NCBI GenBank assembly: GCA_900708905.1 | Contig: CAADRB010000010.1 | Span: 494,316 to 558,315 of the forward strand | From: Hymenolepis diminuta | Taxonomy: Eukaryota > Platyhelminthes > Cestoda > Cyclophyllidea > Hymenolepididae | DNA length: 64,000 nt | Direction: 5' to 3' | In this document: one piece after another, positions 12,078-25,429 of the stretch | Layout of the letters: each line of letters opens with the position of its first letter | Position numbering within the stretch: the first letter of the stretch is position 1 | Notes under the pieces: model-generated | The model's database searches: none | What the model was told of the DNA's origin: nothing | What the model saw: the letters and a program-made list of their open reading frames with translations, nothing else | Position numbers and translations under genes: made by a program

Positions 12078-12180
12078 TTAACTTTGAACTATATCAGGGA
12101 CATAGTTCACTGTATTGTGTTCTAATATTACACTGTCCAAATTTAAGGATTTTTCCTCTGCTTCCAGAGTGACTTCATAT
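12078..12180 (-). CDS. Candidate terminal exon, unknown protein
   Basis: Minus-strand open stretch of 33 codons plus stop after an AAATTAG acceptor, entering with one base of a split codon. The residues (YEVTLEAEEKSLNLDSVI...) look like ordinary soluble protein with an acidic helix, but match no family I know. The acceptor lacks a strong pyrimidine tract. It could be the end of the gene whose first exon is at 25393-25421, since the phases are compatible, but a chance open frame is quite possible at this base composition. Confidence 0.2.
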
Positions 12181-12314
12181 CTAATTTAATCCAATCTATT
12201 GTTCAGCCGATTGATTTAAGTGACTGATATAATGATTAGAATAAGTAATATGACTTGGATAATTATTCGCAACATATTAAATAGCTTGTCAATATGTAAT
12301 ATTAGTTGTTATTT

Positions 12315-12465
12315 CTAGTGTTTTTTGTCATTTACATTCGCAGTTAACAAGTAGTGTTCAAGATAAAATTTGACTATTTCAAAGTGAGATGTGGGCTTCA
12401 TTTTATTCATTTTCTCTTTTGAGACTCTTTGTTTTGCTTGAGAATAGGACGTACATTTGAGATGC
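12315..12465 (-). CDS. Candidate exon, unknown protein
   Basis: 49 codons and a stop after acceptor TTTAATTTTTCAAG, entering with one base of a split codon. It could also leave at a GTAAAT donor before the stop. The residues are basic, then a helical segment (HFEIVKFYLEHYLLTAN). No family is recognised. It lies only 134 bases from the candidate at 12078-12180 on the same strand, but their phases do not join directly. Confidence 0.2.
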
Positions 12466-13158
12466 CTTGAAAAATTAAAATGATACTGAATGAATAATCC
12501 AGATTTTTTAGTAAGTAGGTTGGTAGCATACAATTTTAAAACACATAGTTTTTAATTTGGAAATAAAAACAGGAAAAAATTTAATAACCCCATCTTAGAG
12601 TTATTAATTTTATAGACCCTATTAATCGTGGTCCTTAATCATTTGTTATTTTATCTTTTAAGATGCAGACCATATCTCCAAATTCGGTCAAGAAATGTTG
12701 GAGAAAAATTCTCAAAGCTCCCATAGCTAATTAAGTCATTATCCGGGATCATAGAATTCTCCACAGTTAATGTGTTAAATATCTCAGTTTAACTCGTTGC
12801 TGGAGAGACTAGTGTTACTGGCTGTCGGGATATTAAAAGGGCGAAATTTAAAATGGTACCGTAATGAGAATTATCTTAGAAAGAGAGATAATGAGGGACT
12901 ATAAATGCGGTAGGTGGATGCGTGTTAAGAATAGTGCTGGTTAATGGATGGTTATCATAAGAGCTAGTTGAAAGGTCAGGCTGTGGGAATTGACAAAAAA
13001 GAGCTGAAAATAAAACTTGGATTGTAAAGACCGACTGCCTAATAGCAAATTTGGAGGTGAGTATTTAAGCTAACAGAGTTTATTAAGACATCGGAAATAT
13101 AAAAATTAAAATGGGGTTGGATGTTCGTCAAGTGACGACTTGGAGTCATGATCGATAA

Positions 13159-13491
13159 GCGGGCACCGGTGGACTACTTCTTGAAATATCTCTCGCGTTT
13201 GTGGGTTCAAAATCGTTCAGTGAACTTGATAAACTTTTTCAAAGACTATTAAGAAGTGTTTCTACTTTGAATTTCCAAGCATCGAAAAACCAACAACCAC
13301 CCGGGTTTGATAATAGAAAGTATAAGGAATTAAGGAATTATCTTAAGAGAATAGGGGAATTTATTATGACCTCTCATATATTTTTACTTAAGTTTGCTCA
13401 TTCTATTTTAGCGGAAGGGAGATCACAATTTTACTGTAGGGTAATTAATCAGAGAAAGAAAATTAAACAGTCTCAAAATCAGCCCAGATAA
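13159..13491 (+). CDS. Unrecognised plus-strand open frame
   Basis: About 110 codons open between stops, with no ATG near the start but an internal acceptor-like TCGTTCAG before codon FSELDKLFQRLLRSV. A helical, basic segment (KYKELRNYLKRIGEFI) follows. The pattern R.L..L....L..IG..I faintly recalls the C-terminal helical domain of CHD1-type remodellers, but the tryptophan-containing part of that domain is absent and I would not name it so. It may be one exon of a larger gene or chance. Confidence 0.25.
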   Translation, partial: AGTGGLLLEISLAFVGSKSFSELDKLFQRLLRSVSTLNFQASKNQQPPGFDNRKYKELRNYLKRIGEFIMTSHIFLLKFAHSILAEGRSQFYCRVINQRKKIKQSQNQPR

Positions 13492-13494
13492 ATA

Positions 13495-16400
13495 ACGACA
13501 AAAGTAATAATGATTTACAATGAGCACAAAATATTGTTACATTTTCTAAAATCGATTCTTGTGTAATTACGTTACCTTTCGGTGTCTGCTATCGAAGTGA
13601 ATTCTAAATCTTTTCGTGCTTGTGTCCATTGAATCTCAGTTTCAAGCTCAAACGATCGATAAAAAAGCTGGCATAATAAAAAGGTATGATCTTTCTCGAA
13701 TGTTCATATATCGCCAGAAAATGTAAATTTAAAAACATAATTATTATGGAAATTCTTTCAAAACAGTGCAATAATAAATAAACATTTTAATTATTTTGCT
13801 TTAAAATCAAAAATATCTCCACTGAATTTTTGAAAATTTCCCTATAGCATTATTTAAAACAGTCTGCATATATCTTCATTAGTTTGTTTTGCATTTATTT
13901 GTTTAAATGTCTGTGAAAGGAACTTCAGGATATCCTTTTCACTTCAACTAAAAAGGACTAAGTAGTAAATCAACTTTAAAATTGATTAATGTTGTTTGGG
14001 TCAACAAATAAAATAATTTAACTTAATTGATTAATTTAAACATTCAATTAAGGATTTGCAGACATCGAAAAACAGTGTGTGAGTATGAACAAGTTTTCAT
14101 CCTAGTTGCACATAAATATACAATCTGAAAGCATTTCCATAAGAGTTAAAATACATGTTTGTTGAGTCACTTTAATAACTCTTTAAGAATTCTAAATTAA
14201 ATGCAATTTATATTGAAGTCCGATACAATTAATTACCCTGTATACATCTGAGTTTGTTAAAGTCAATCCTGAGTGAGAAAAAGTCATTCTCTTTTAACCC
14301 AAATTTATCGACAATTTCCTATCCGTTATTATTTTGACACATGACAATGCAAAATATATACCAATAGACCATTAAAGAAGTCAAATTCTGTGAGCCTTTA
14401 CTAATATATTTTCAAGTAAGGGATGTTATTCTATTTGCAATAACCAGAAATTTCAGAAACTCCATTTTCTGGATGCGATCCCTGGATTTGCTGGTGATAC
14501 CCAAAGCTCCTAAACCACTTAATTTAATTGGATGGTTGTTTACGCCACTTTAATTCGTTCGTAGTTCTTACAGCCACATGAACGGGTTGGTGAGACTGAT
14601 AAAATATTTTAGATATTGCCGAACTTAATAGAGTCCATGCAAAGTAAACTTCTATTTCAAGGAAAAAAATAACAATGAAATGTTTTTTCTTTTTACTTTG
14701 CATTAAAAAAACATTTTTAGAGGAGCAGATGAATGAATTGCGACATAGAGAACAAGGGCTTATTTCGTGATAAAACCTAATCAACCATAAAATGGCTTTG
14801 TTGCTTTTAGTGCTCTTTTAATGAGTGACTGACTTTATCCGCTCCATCGAGCATGTAATAGCCTCGGTGGGAAAAAATGCATTCTAATTTTTTGTAATTT
14901 TTGAACCTGATATTGCTAAAGTGATCGAAAAATAAGTTTTCTACACCTCTGCACTGCAAGTGTTATGAATGAATCATTCCTGATCAAAATAATGTTTAAT
15001 TTATCAATAAAATTGACATCAAATTCCCTGTTGCAAAATTGAGTATCAAAATTTACATGACGAAGAAAAGCTAAGGGGACAAACCCCAAATTATTGAAAT
15101 CTGTTGATAGTAAGTACGAAAGTGACTGGAATCTGTTCACTTAATTGACTTAATCATAGAGAATAAGCTAGTGTTTATGCACTGAGTACCGCCACTCATA
15201 TCCAATCATTCGCAAAAGTCCCCGTGTATGGAAAGTGACTACTGATGAATAGCTAATGAAGCGGCTTATCAGTGAATGAAACCCAGAGATAGACTTCCCT
15301 TTAATATCTCACCTTAAATCTTTGAACTTCACATAAATAAACATTTCAAGGTGTACTTATTTTACTAAAGCGCCTATAAACTGTATAATAGGGTCGACGC
15401 GTAAAACTCAGTGATAAGGTAAAATAGTAACTTCACTCCTTACTCTTGATCATCAGTACGCTTGACCCAACAGTTCATGGAATACGCAATGAAAAGTAAT
15501 GAACGTTGATTTGGCAAACGTGCACGCTGACCACTATCTCAAAAGTCATCTATCACTATTCATGAAAAATTGATTTTGTAGCTTTCACTAAATATCACCA
15601 ATTTAAAAATTTGCAGAACCTATAGAGCGGCAAAAATTTAAACAAGGACATCTATGGAAAAGTTTAATGTCATAATCGTTACAAACAAATGATGTAGGAA
15701 AGTAAAATCCTTTCTAAAATAAATTGAAATAAATAAAATTTAGAATATAAAAACATCAATATCCGTACAAAATTTTAATTATTTTAATTATTAGTAAAAA
15801 TCACCAAATTTATTTGTGATATGCAAGTATTGATAATAATGAAACTGGTTGTTGACAGTCTGATCCAAGTGTCTGCAGTTATATTTCATTGTTCAAGCAT
15901 ATTTTCTGATCTGTTTTATATAAATGAAGACTTGCCGTCTTTATGGAAAATGCTATCCATATGGTAATGTGATTTCCCATCTGCTCAGGTTATTTTGGGT
16001 GTAAATTGGCAATTAATGTTCTCCATATGTCGTTTCCTTTATCTACTCATATCTCAATCTACCTACCTAGTAATAAAAATAGCCTGTCAGTATATGAGCA
16101 AATAAAATTTAATATTTTATTAACTATATATCAAACTGTATTTTATGACTTTATAATTAATTAGAATGCATTTAAGAGAATAGTGGTCAAAGCGAAAAAT
16201 AATGAGGCCATCAGGGCTTTAACAGGCAGAATTGTTAAATGGGAATCAGATGCTATTATAGTTAATCAGATCAGAATATGAAGAATTTCGGATGAAGGGG
16301 GCAATTCTGTTAAACTGTCAAATGGAGCATTTTATTAATTGAGAATCAGGTAGAGTCTCTTAAGTTCATTCTTTCTCATCCACGACATCCCCGAGATATT

Positions 16401-19400
16401 TTAAATGGGTTCTAACTTTGTCGAACCAGTCACAAACAGACAATTTCTTGAAAGTTACTTTTGTTTATTCAATAAATTGGTCATTCACCACAAGTTCTCA
16501 ACTTCTTAAACTCATTTTGGGTGGAAAAGGAAAGGTATACACTACTTTTCTTGGGGAGCTCTTGTTAAGCGGACTTAACCGATATAATTAGCCATCAGTA
16601 TCTGTAAATGTGCACTGATGGACATAGATTTCATGAGCTTCGACTTATCAGACAAGTAAGTTGACAACGAATGAACAATTTTTTAAAAATTTAAATGAAA
16701 TAGGCTTGTACCTAAAAGTGAATACAATTATATACATGTATGTATTTCCTTCCTATGGAATCAAATTACTTCGGACCCATTAAATTATAGTGAGAGAGAG
16801 GGGCTTAATTAGAGAGACTTCTTTTAGAATTATTTATTTTAAGAAGGTCTAATTCCTCAAGTATGAGAGTTTTCACAGACCAAGAAGAACAAAGGTAGTA
16901 TTTGATAATTTTACTGAATAAAGCCCCTTAATTTTATATATTTTGCTTCCTTTTTCAATATTTGTATTATACTTATAAATATATAAATATTCAGCTTTTA
17001 AATATGCTGAATACTTTGAAAAATGGGAAAGCATTTTCTTTTCCTTATCCGATGTGACTTTTATTTTCATAATGCAGTAAGCGCCGTTTTCAATACAACA
17101 GTCCTTTTTGTTTAAATTATTCATGTAACTCTGAAATTATTGTTCGCTTTTCTTAGTAAAAATGCCTACAGTTTGCGAAATTAAATTAAGTTATAAAAAT
17201 ATGCTCCCATAGGAATGATAATTGAATTATACAACTTTAAATTACAAAAGAAACCACAACTGAAGAGTAACTAGTGGGCAAAAATTCTCTAAAAGAGAAA
17301 CAATATGAAATAATTCTTGTAGAAAAGCCAACGTGTTGAAAAATTCAATTAGTATAATGCTTGCTTGTTTCTTTATTGTTTGTGAAAGTGCTTTAAAATT
17401 TTTGCTGGGAAAAATTTTATTTTGTTTCTCTGTAAGAAGCTATTATTAATGTTTAGGGTTGTTTAGAGCCGCAGTGAAACAAATTTCGGACAATTTTAAA
17501 CCCGTCTATATGCTACTTAGATTCCCGACTCGCATAAAACATGGAGAATGAAGTCTTTCGGTAAAGGAATGACCAATACCCGAATTTAGTCTTGTTCAAT
17601 GAATTTTGAAATATGTAAACTGAGCACTTCAGGTAAGAGATTTAGTCCAGGAGATGAGATGCTTGCCAATATTGGCACATTAATCTGATTAAGGTACCCT
17701 CTTTAAATTCTAATGAGCTTAAAGGCTAGTAGGAGGCGACAGTCTTTCCCAAATCAGATGAACGAGAGTTGAAATGGATAGTGGTGCATAAGGCAGTAGC
17801 AGAGACAAGAAAGTGGAAAGAGAGGAGAGTTGTAAGAAGGAGAGGTGGTTAAATGTTTTACCTGCATATGTGAAAATGGTATTAGTTTTAATAGCTAAAA
17901 ATACTATTGTGGAGGCCGTCTTCTTTCGCTGATTAGTAGTTGACAATTAAGGCAGACCTATAAATTAGACAGCGTAGATATTACACATTCCATGGTTGAA
18001 ACTTAACTCCTTAAAAAGAAAGGTAAACTCCGTAGCGGAAAATGGACGATAATATGAAGATAGTGCTTTGAAGCGCCAACTTATCACAAATTAAATCTAA
18101 AGATATTTAAATTATTTCATTAAATATTTAAGTGTCCGGATTATTGACACGTTGTGTAGGCAAATGAGCTTGTGTTCAATCAGGAATGAAACTAGCAAAT
18201 AAAGTTTCTGGAAGAAGATTAGTTTGACAAAATGAAAAATGAGCAGCATACTAGAAAGCAGTCTCTGGTCAATAATATTAATCACAAGGCAAACTATATT
18301 AAGAACTAGGTCAGATTAGGCTCAGGCATTCCTCCATATGACTGAAAATTTTCTTAAAACCGATAAGATATGAAGCCCTTCTTCAGTGAAAAGATCAAGA
18401 GTTAAGTACGAACTGGAAATGAATGAGAGAGAAAAGAAGAAAAAGTGGACGAGGAATTTGGATGGGGGAGGAAAAAGTCAGTTCGATATGAAGACAACCG
18501 GGAAACAATCGAAATGAGGTAAGAAGGAGGATGACAGATCTTGAACTCCTTTTTCTATGATTAGTAATGTCAATTAGAGCAGAGTTATGAGTCAGTACCT
18601 AAGGGGTATATAGCGGAGGCAGACATAGATGTCAAAGCGTGCAGGTATTACGGGTTATTCTATTTGAAGAGGCCTAAATGTAATATTTAAATGAGATCAC
18701 TATTGCTTGATAATGGCATAAGAAAACAAAAGATACAAGATTGAATCAAAGCATCAAACAAAAATAAAAAAATATTTTTTTCTGCCTATCCCGATTTTTA
18801 CACACTCAAAATAATTTTTCAAGGAGAAAATATAATCATGTAGAATTATTAGATGTTATTCCTTGACAAAATTAATTGTTATTATATATTTTCCTCCACT
18901 AATATGAAAAATAATGCTTATCCCTCACACTGTTCATATGATTACTATAAATTACGATGTACGTAGTTCGAGTCGAACGGCAATAACTTTTCTCTACACG
19001 ATGCGAACTTGCTTCCCGTCTTCTTAGCTGGGCTATCGACTTGCAGATCGCAGAACAATTAAAATATGGAACTCACAAATTTAATGAATTTTTCAAAAAG
19101 GATTAATAGTTAAGACTGCATCTTATATATGATTAACTTACGTCGGATTACATTTAAACATAATTCGAGCGTCTATGTTCACCTTGAGTTAGCGCGGCTT
19201 ATGGAACTCGGTTGACCTTAAATTTTTACCTATCTCATCTTTGCTATGCTAAAGCTGTAAACTGCGGAATATCATGTACGATCATTTGCCTTCTCGAACA
19301 TTAGAAGAAGAAAATAAAGTAAAACTGCAAGGCCTTCTTGATTAAATAATACCGATCAATGAGCACTGAAAATCGTAAACAAGTCTTCACCGTAATCCAG

Positions 19401-19444
19401 AGAACGAACCATGAAAATCGAAATTCAGAACTTGAATCCAAAAA
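13495..19444. other. AT-rich non-coding stretch
   Basis: Nearly 6 kb with no supported gene. Several small open frames (14916-15140 and 16873-17124 on the minus strand, and a possible 57-base plus exon at 16599-16655 before a GTAAGT) have fair splice sites but no recognisable residues. I do not call them. Confidence 0.45.
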
Positions 19445-19560
19445 TCAAATAAAGTAATACCCCTTGTTACCTCGACGATGCCCTCTGTATCTTTTTGATC
19501 CCCTCCCTTTTATCATTTGCTGTACTAAGTGTTAGTAGATGCCAGTTGCTTCCCACAATT
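19445..19560 (-). repeat. Dispersed repeat, copy 1
   Basis: Shares with copies near 19771 and 63550 the sequence AAATCAAATAAAGTAAT followed by a GATGC.CTCT block and TTTTTGATCCCCTCCCTTTTAT. On the minus strand it reads AGGGAGGGGATCAAAAAG. With the 63.6 kb copy, similarity seems to continue into a TTGCTTCCCACAA-like segment. The family type is unknown. Confidence 0.55.
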
Positions 19561-19770
19561 AAAAATGTAGTTTTTTTATTACTATATATTTTTAGAAAGT
19601 TATTGTTCACCATTTTCGGTTTTTTAAAGATAACTGAAAGAAAGTGGCTGATCATTCCGATTAAAGAACCAGTCACTAAATACTGGCAATTGTGGATCAG
19701 AATTGGATCAGTAATTCAAATTATGAAATTGTACTGAACGTTAAGTTAATATTCTCTAACCCGTGTCTGT

Positions 19771-19850
19771 AAATCAAATAAAGTAATTCTTTTAGCATTC
19801 TCTTTTCGATCCCTTCTTCCTATTCTCTTTATGGAATTTGCCCGATTTCA
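19771..19850 (-). repeat. Dispersed repeat, copy 2
   Basis: Begins with the same AAATCAAATAAAGTAAT as copy 1, only about 325 bases away, then GCATTCTCTTTTCGATCCCTTC. The two copies are in the same orientation, so this could be a local duplication or an independent insertion. Confidence 0.5.
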
Positions 19851-21069
19851 GTTCATTTTCTGAAATGAGAAATTGTAAAATTTTTATGCCTTTGTGTGAG
19901 TTATGCGAGAGGACCACGACAACTAAATTTTTTAACAAACGGAAGCTTCTTTGATACAAACTATTGAAAAGTAATAAAGGAAGCATTCAATATTATATAC
20001 AAAAAATTAAACTTATTTACATTAGTAACAAAATATTTTCTAAAAACAAAAAAATCTGCTTCAGTTATTTATAGATGATAAACCCAAATAGGAAAATCTA
20101 TTTATATTTAATTTATTTAATTTTGTTTATATATAAAGACTCATATGTATTCGCAGGACATTTTTTTATTTATTGTATTTAAAACGTGTAGTATCTGATT
20201 CAGGAGTCTGCTCGGTCTCTCTATGCACTGCTCGTCCACTGACTCTTCTCATCAACGAACAAAGGACGCGAAATCTGCCCATCGCCTTATCTTACACACA
20301 TTTCGCCTGTTTCTCACAGCCCGGGCTGCCCTCGCTCAGCACTGATACTTTCTTCCTTCCTTTCAGTTTTTCTTTTATTTAATCCCCTTGCGTTTTTAAA
20401 CATACCTTCCACCTTATCTAAGAAAGGAGATTAACTCTTTACTTGAAGCTACTTAATTAGCTAAATGGAGCTCCAAGTTGTCCTTTACAAATTATGCCAT
20501 ATAAATATATTTTTAAAAAAGTTATAATAAATTAAAATGCTCGTAATCAAATAAGGACTTAACATTCAATTTTTTAAGACACTTTTCTTCGTCTATTTTC
20601 GTTTTGAAAGAGATTTGCAATTTGCATTATTTTGAAACCAATTTTTACTTATTTGTTGGAAAGAAATATTTCTTCTTATCTGATCCTTCGTTTCGAGATG
20701 AAAATTAAGAGGCTATTAAGGAAGATAATAGGTAAATAATATTATGCATCCTTAATTTGCGATAGTTATTATTTCGAACAAGGAAAATAAGCACCAGAAC
20801 ACTTATTAGATGATGAAGTGTATAATATAAATCTTAACAAAGAGGTGATACAAAAAATTTAAAAAAATATGTATCTCAAAGAAATTTATTCGAATGAACA
20901 AATTTTTATACAATATTGGCTTGCTTATTTTGTAAGCAGAGTGCTGGCCGAATGAATTTTCTTTTTGAGTGATTCTTATTTGTATTCATCTGTTATAAAT
21001 TCCTTCAAAAATAGAACGGATTCCTTACAGCTGTCCAGTTTCTTTCTATTTGAATTTTTTTGCTAACAA
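19851..21069. other. Non-coding stretch with one GC-richer patch
   Basis: Mostly AT-rich. Positions 20190-20370 are clearly GC-richer. Both strands have open frames there: plus 20173-20382, and a minus frame of about 40 codons beginning MGRFRVLCSLMRRVSG. No domain is recognised and no convincing splice pair is seen. Confidence 0.4.
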
Positions 21070-21243
21070 TGACCCATAAAATTTCATTTTATTAACATGA
21101 TGTAGCACGTCCACGGTGGTGACCTTTGGCGCTGTTTGACCTAATTGTCACATAAGACCAAAATAACACAACAGTCGTTCTTGATTGACCCATAAATGAC
21201 CATATGACGCATAAACCAGGTTAAACTAGTCGACCTTCTTTTC
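21070..21243 (+). promoter_or_regulatory. Cluster of TGACCY half-sites
   Basis: Within 133 bases the plus strand carries TGACCC (21070), TGACCT (21120), TGACCT (21137), TGACCC (21186) and TGACCA (21197), with a CGACCT near 21231. TGACCT is the complement of AGGTCA, the nuclear-receptor half-site. The block also holds ATATGACGCATAA, shared with the islands at 9.4 and 31.8 kb. A regulatory role is inferred from motif density alone. Confidence 0.35.
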
Positions 21244-22724
21244 CACTCTCTTCCACAACTTCGCTGTTCTCTCACGCATATGTAACGTTTCCACTAGCTC
21301 TTTGCTTCCAGATATCTACTCATTCTTTCCCACTTCTCTCTCTTTCCTCTAAAATTGTCCAATACAACACTGGTCTATCACAACATCTCATTCTTCTGAT
21401 GCTGGTATTCTAAAGGGAATATCTGAAAGTTTAACTCAGTCTTATTATAAAAGTAACTTAACTTTGGATTAGTACTTCTTTGCTCATAATACCTTCACTG
21501 AAGGGTCAATTTATCATTTGAATAACTATTTTTTAAAGCACATCAAAAGGAATAGGAGTTCAATTTGCGCCTGGAATAATTAAATTGCGACTAGTATTTT
21601 AAATGAATGTCGACTTTAATATTTTCAGTGTTTTTGAAAATTAACTCATGTGCATATGTACAAAGAATTTTAAAAATTGTTTACTTATTTCAGGAAAAAT
21701 GAAAGACAATTTAATGGGCTGGTGAAAAAATGTTGAAGAAAATGTCCAATTAGAACGATATTACAGAGATTCGAAAACTTTCCAAATTATTAACTATCAG
21801 ACAATGAAATATATACATTTGCATTTATAAATTATCATTAATAAAACCTAATAGATAACGTTTCCAAAGAATAGTTAACCATGGGAGTTCGATTCTCATG
21901 AGCGTCGTCGTCGGCACTGAAAACTCCACAATACTTTGACAAAATTCATAAGTTATTATAATCTCTGCTCTACTTTTGCTTGGGGACCGAGGGATAATAA
22001 GTTGGCAACAGGATCAAATTTGAAAATAAATTGTCAATAAAGCAGGCTAGTCAAAAAACTGTTGTGATGGGCTGAGTTTAATAGCCTTTGTACCTAAATC
22101 TGCATTGTGTTTTGTAAATTTTACAATGATGAATATTTCCAGTCTTTTGGCCTCCAACTCCTTTTAATATGACCGTTTGACTTTAATCGATATGTTCAAG
22201 GAAAACAATTTAACACCCATTGTGTAAATATTCGCAAGGAAGAACCATTTATGTTTATTAGATCCATAAATTCTAGTAATAATTAACATAATGAATTAAA
22301 ATTTTTTTTTAAAGAGAGCTATCGAGAAAATAGGGTAATCGGAGATTATTGCGAAATGCGCAAGAGTTGCTCTAAATGCTGGAATCTGGTTTATGTTTTA
22401 TAAATTTTATTCTGGGTAATTACTCTAAATCCATGCCTCACAAATCGTTTTAATATTTGCTTTGATATTATTTTACATGTCCGTAGAAGTTTAAATCATC
22501 ATAATAAGGATGAAATGTTTATTTACCAAAGATTAAATAAATTCCCTGACCTAAGGAGGAGTAACTCTAGAAGGGTTGGTGATTAATCGACATCCATTAT
22601 TAATTTGAGTTTCTGGATGTGCTGCTGTCAAACACACCCGGTTGGTCTTTATTTCTTGTTTAAAAAAAAACTGCTCATTAAATACTTTTACCGTTTTTAG
22701 TCCTGTATCTTTTTTACTGTTAAG
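21244..22724. other. Non-coding stretch
   Basis: Begins with a CT-rich segment (21240-21350) and is otherwise AT-rich. A T-arm-like GTTCGATTC near 21885 is isolated and is not a tRNA. Nothing else is supported. Confidence 0.5.
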
Positions 22725-22759
22725 CAATTAGTAAATTAGTAATTAGCAATTAGTAATTG
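22725..22759. promoter_or_regulatory. Tandem array of ATTAG homeodomain cores
   Basis: Five overlapping or adjacent units in 35 bases: CAATTAG, TAAATTAG, TAATTAG, CAATTAG, TAATTG. TAATTA-type cores are the standard target of many homeodomain proteins. It may equally be a tiny degenerate tandem repeat. Confidence 0.35.
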
Positions 22760-25392
22760 TTGAAAATTTTAAGTGTAAGTAAGAAAGGATCTGCACACTA
22801 GGAATGGCGGAACGGTGAAAAAGATTAAGAGGACAAGAGTTGGGACATGGTTAATCACAAGTAATCCAAATTCAGGAATAATTCATTATTTTTGCTTGCT
22901 ACATTAAAAGCTTAGTCCACTGTACTGAGTTATGATACCCCGGAGTCCATATTTAAGAAAAAGACTTCTAGGTCCCTAAATGAAAGCTCTTACTTTGCTT
23001 ATTCAGAGCTAGTTGACTGCCTGATTAAAATTAGAGGTTGGTTAAGCTATAAGGAAAAAATTTCCCTATTTTTCGTGGCTAGAAACATTAAGAAAATAAT
23101 TTTTCTGTTTTTTTTTGACTTTTTCAGTTCATTTGCTCTATGAACACTGACAGGTTTTAAACCAAATAATTTGCTTTTGTGATTGCACCATTTATATCAT
23201 TTTAGGAGAAGATTCTCTCTTCCCTTCACATATAAAATGTATATTTTACTATTAAAATTTTTCAAATTAATGCAGAGGAAACCGGGAAAAGAAAGGGCGT
23301 GGTCCCACTAATGGTAAATTTACAAATCGTCAGCAAACCATTGGTCATCGCAAACTCGATTGTATTATTATTCTAACCTACTTTTTAAGTGTTTTGTATG
23401 AATTAACTTTTCAAAATTTTTGGTTTTCTTTAAAAACGAATGCCATATATTTGACCAGCACAGGAAATAAACTTTTCTTATTATTTCCAGAGTCTTTGTC
23501 TATTGTCAGAATCATTTTTTCGAGTGAGTCACATGATACAGAACATCATGGTTGTCGGAGTATGCTTATATTTATGGACAAGGCCAGCGGCTAATTCGAT
23601 AAAAAATTTTGCATATATATTAACCAAACAAATCTGATATTCATGTTTACTGTACTTGCCTATTCTGAAGCAAATATTTTGATTAAAACTTGACAATGTA
23701 TTTTATTTTACAATGGTCTAAAATTAATAAATAATGCTATGACAATTTATAAAATCTTCAACATTAAATTGATACACTTCATTTTAGTGTCCTTGAGATT
23801 TTGAGGTGTCTGCTTAAATCACGTAACAATGATCATTGGTCTGGAATCAGTGATTTTGCGTGATGTTTTACATATTAATTCGTTTATTCCCTACTCATTT
23901 CTATTAAAGTTGCCGCCCTGATACGATTCTTTAAAACATTGCGACGATTATTATTTCATAAGGATATTTTTTATTACCCACTGTAATAAATTTTGGAGAG
24001 CAGCTAAAATCGGCTAACAGCAAGTCCAACAAATGGTATGGGTGAGGAGATAAAATGGATACCGAGAGCAACGTCAAGGTCTCAAAGAGTCTTACTTCAT
24101 TTGACTTTTTCGATTTTGGTTGCGTAATATTTACTAAATAATTATTTCACATCCAAGAGCTCAAATTTTGTGATACGTCTCCTGGATTGCAACAAATGCT
24201 TGTTTACGATGTCTAGTGCTTATTGACTAGTCGCTTAATCATGATGGCCAATCTTGGAAATTTCGTTAATTGTTTCTTTGAATGATTGAGAAGGCACAAG
24301 AGAAGTGAGGTGAGGTTCAATTAAGTGGGACAGTTTGGAGTTATCTGTTTGGGTAGCTTAAATGGATGTTTAAATAGGTGTAATCAGTATTCTTGTGCCT
24401 CGTAATACTGGAACAACAAGACTGAATTGACATTAACAACCCCTAATATACATCTAATATTAATTATACTCTAATCTCTTAGGACATTGATACAGACTTT
24501 AAATAAAAAATGATGTGGTGATTTTTGAGAACAAACATTTTAATTGGAAGTCCTGGAGCAAATTCTGAAATATACCGAGAATTTAACAACAATCAGTGTG
24601 AAAAGCCTAAAAGTACGAAATTCGGGTGAAGTAAAGTTCCTCTAATTATTCCAATTTCTTTACTCTACTGCTAAAAATATCAACTTCTTCTCATTACCAA
24701 AGGCTTTTTCTTAACATTTTAGTTATGCCAAGCTAAATAATAAAAGCAGTACACGAGGAATTGTTCTTAAACTTAGCACAAATTATGCTGTTAAAGACAA
24801 AACAAGAATACGTCCTTTGGTAAAATGGATTATTTATTCCTAATAAATGTTTTAATTCAACAAAAACTATACAAATAAGTGCTATTAATGCTTGTTTCAA
24901 CTAATTTTTAGATCGTCGAACGAATGGGTCCTTTAAGGAAAATTTCTCATGAAGTGATATCCTGCTATTTTATAAAGCACTCAATTCAATTTTCGCCCCT
25001 AAAAACAAGACGACTTATCCACCGCTAAATGAAATTATTAACTGGAATTGGCTTGGAGGATTGAAAGTATTTAATTTTTTACTTTTTGTAATTTTAGCAA
25101 ATGAACACGAACGCAATTATTTTGATTTATTTTATCGAAATCTAATATGAACAAAATCTTACCTGGACAATACGAAAATGCAGGAATATGAATATAAGAT
25201 AAAGTAAAATAGAGAGATGTTCAAGGCAGATATTCCCCTCAATCAAGTAGGTTGTGATGCTTTCAGAAAGTGGACTTAGCACAATTCAAAATGAAAATGC
25301 ATCTCCCAACCCACAGGACGAGGGGTAAAATCTGCCTTATATATTTCCAATAGAAACGTCAGCAAACCACGGCAATCTAGAGCTTTACTCAC
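22760..25392. other. AT-rich non-coding stretch
   Basis: No supported gene. The plus open frame at 23394-23594 shows no domain. If the first exon at 25393-25421 is real, this region would be the start of its first intron. Confidence 0.45.
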
Positions 25393-25421
25393 CTCGTAGT
25401 AAATGAGCTTCTAATCTCCAT
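25393..25421 (-). CDS. Candidate first coding exon (MEIRSSFTTR)
   Basis: ATG at 25421 on the minus strand, nine codons plus two bases, then a strong GTGAGT donor. It lies directly downstream of a CpG-rich block with CCAAT boxes, which is what a 5' exon should look like. The next exon must begin with one base of a split codon. Candidates at 12078-12180 and 12315-12465 fit that phase but are 13 kb away and unproven. No family can be named from so few residues. Confidence 0.4.
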
Positions 25422-25429
25422 CGGAAATG

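Noticed and set aside
13159..13491. Naming this frame a CHD1-type C-terminal domain
   Set aside because: Only a loose helical pattern agrees and the conserved tryptophan region is absent. Kept as unrecognised.
18965..19060. tRNA-like A and B boxes on the minus strand (TAGCCCAGCT and GTTCGACTCG)
   Set aside because: The distance between boxes is wrong for a standard tRNA, and acceptor and anticodon stems do not pair.
21880..21900. T-arm-like GGGAGTTCGATTCTC
   Set aside because: No D-arm or acceptor stem upstream. An isolated motif.
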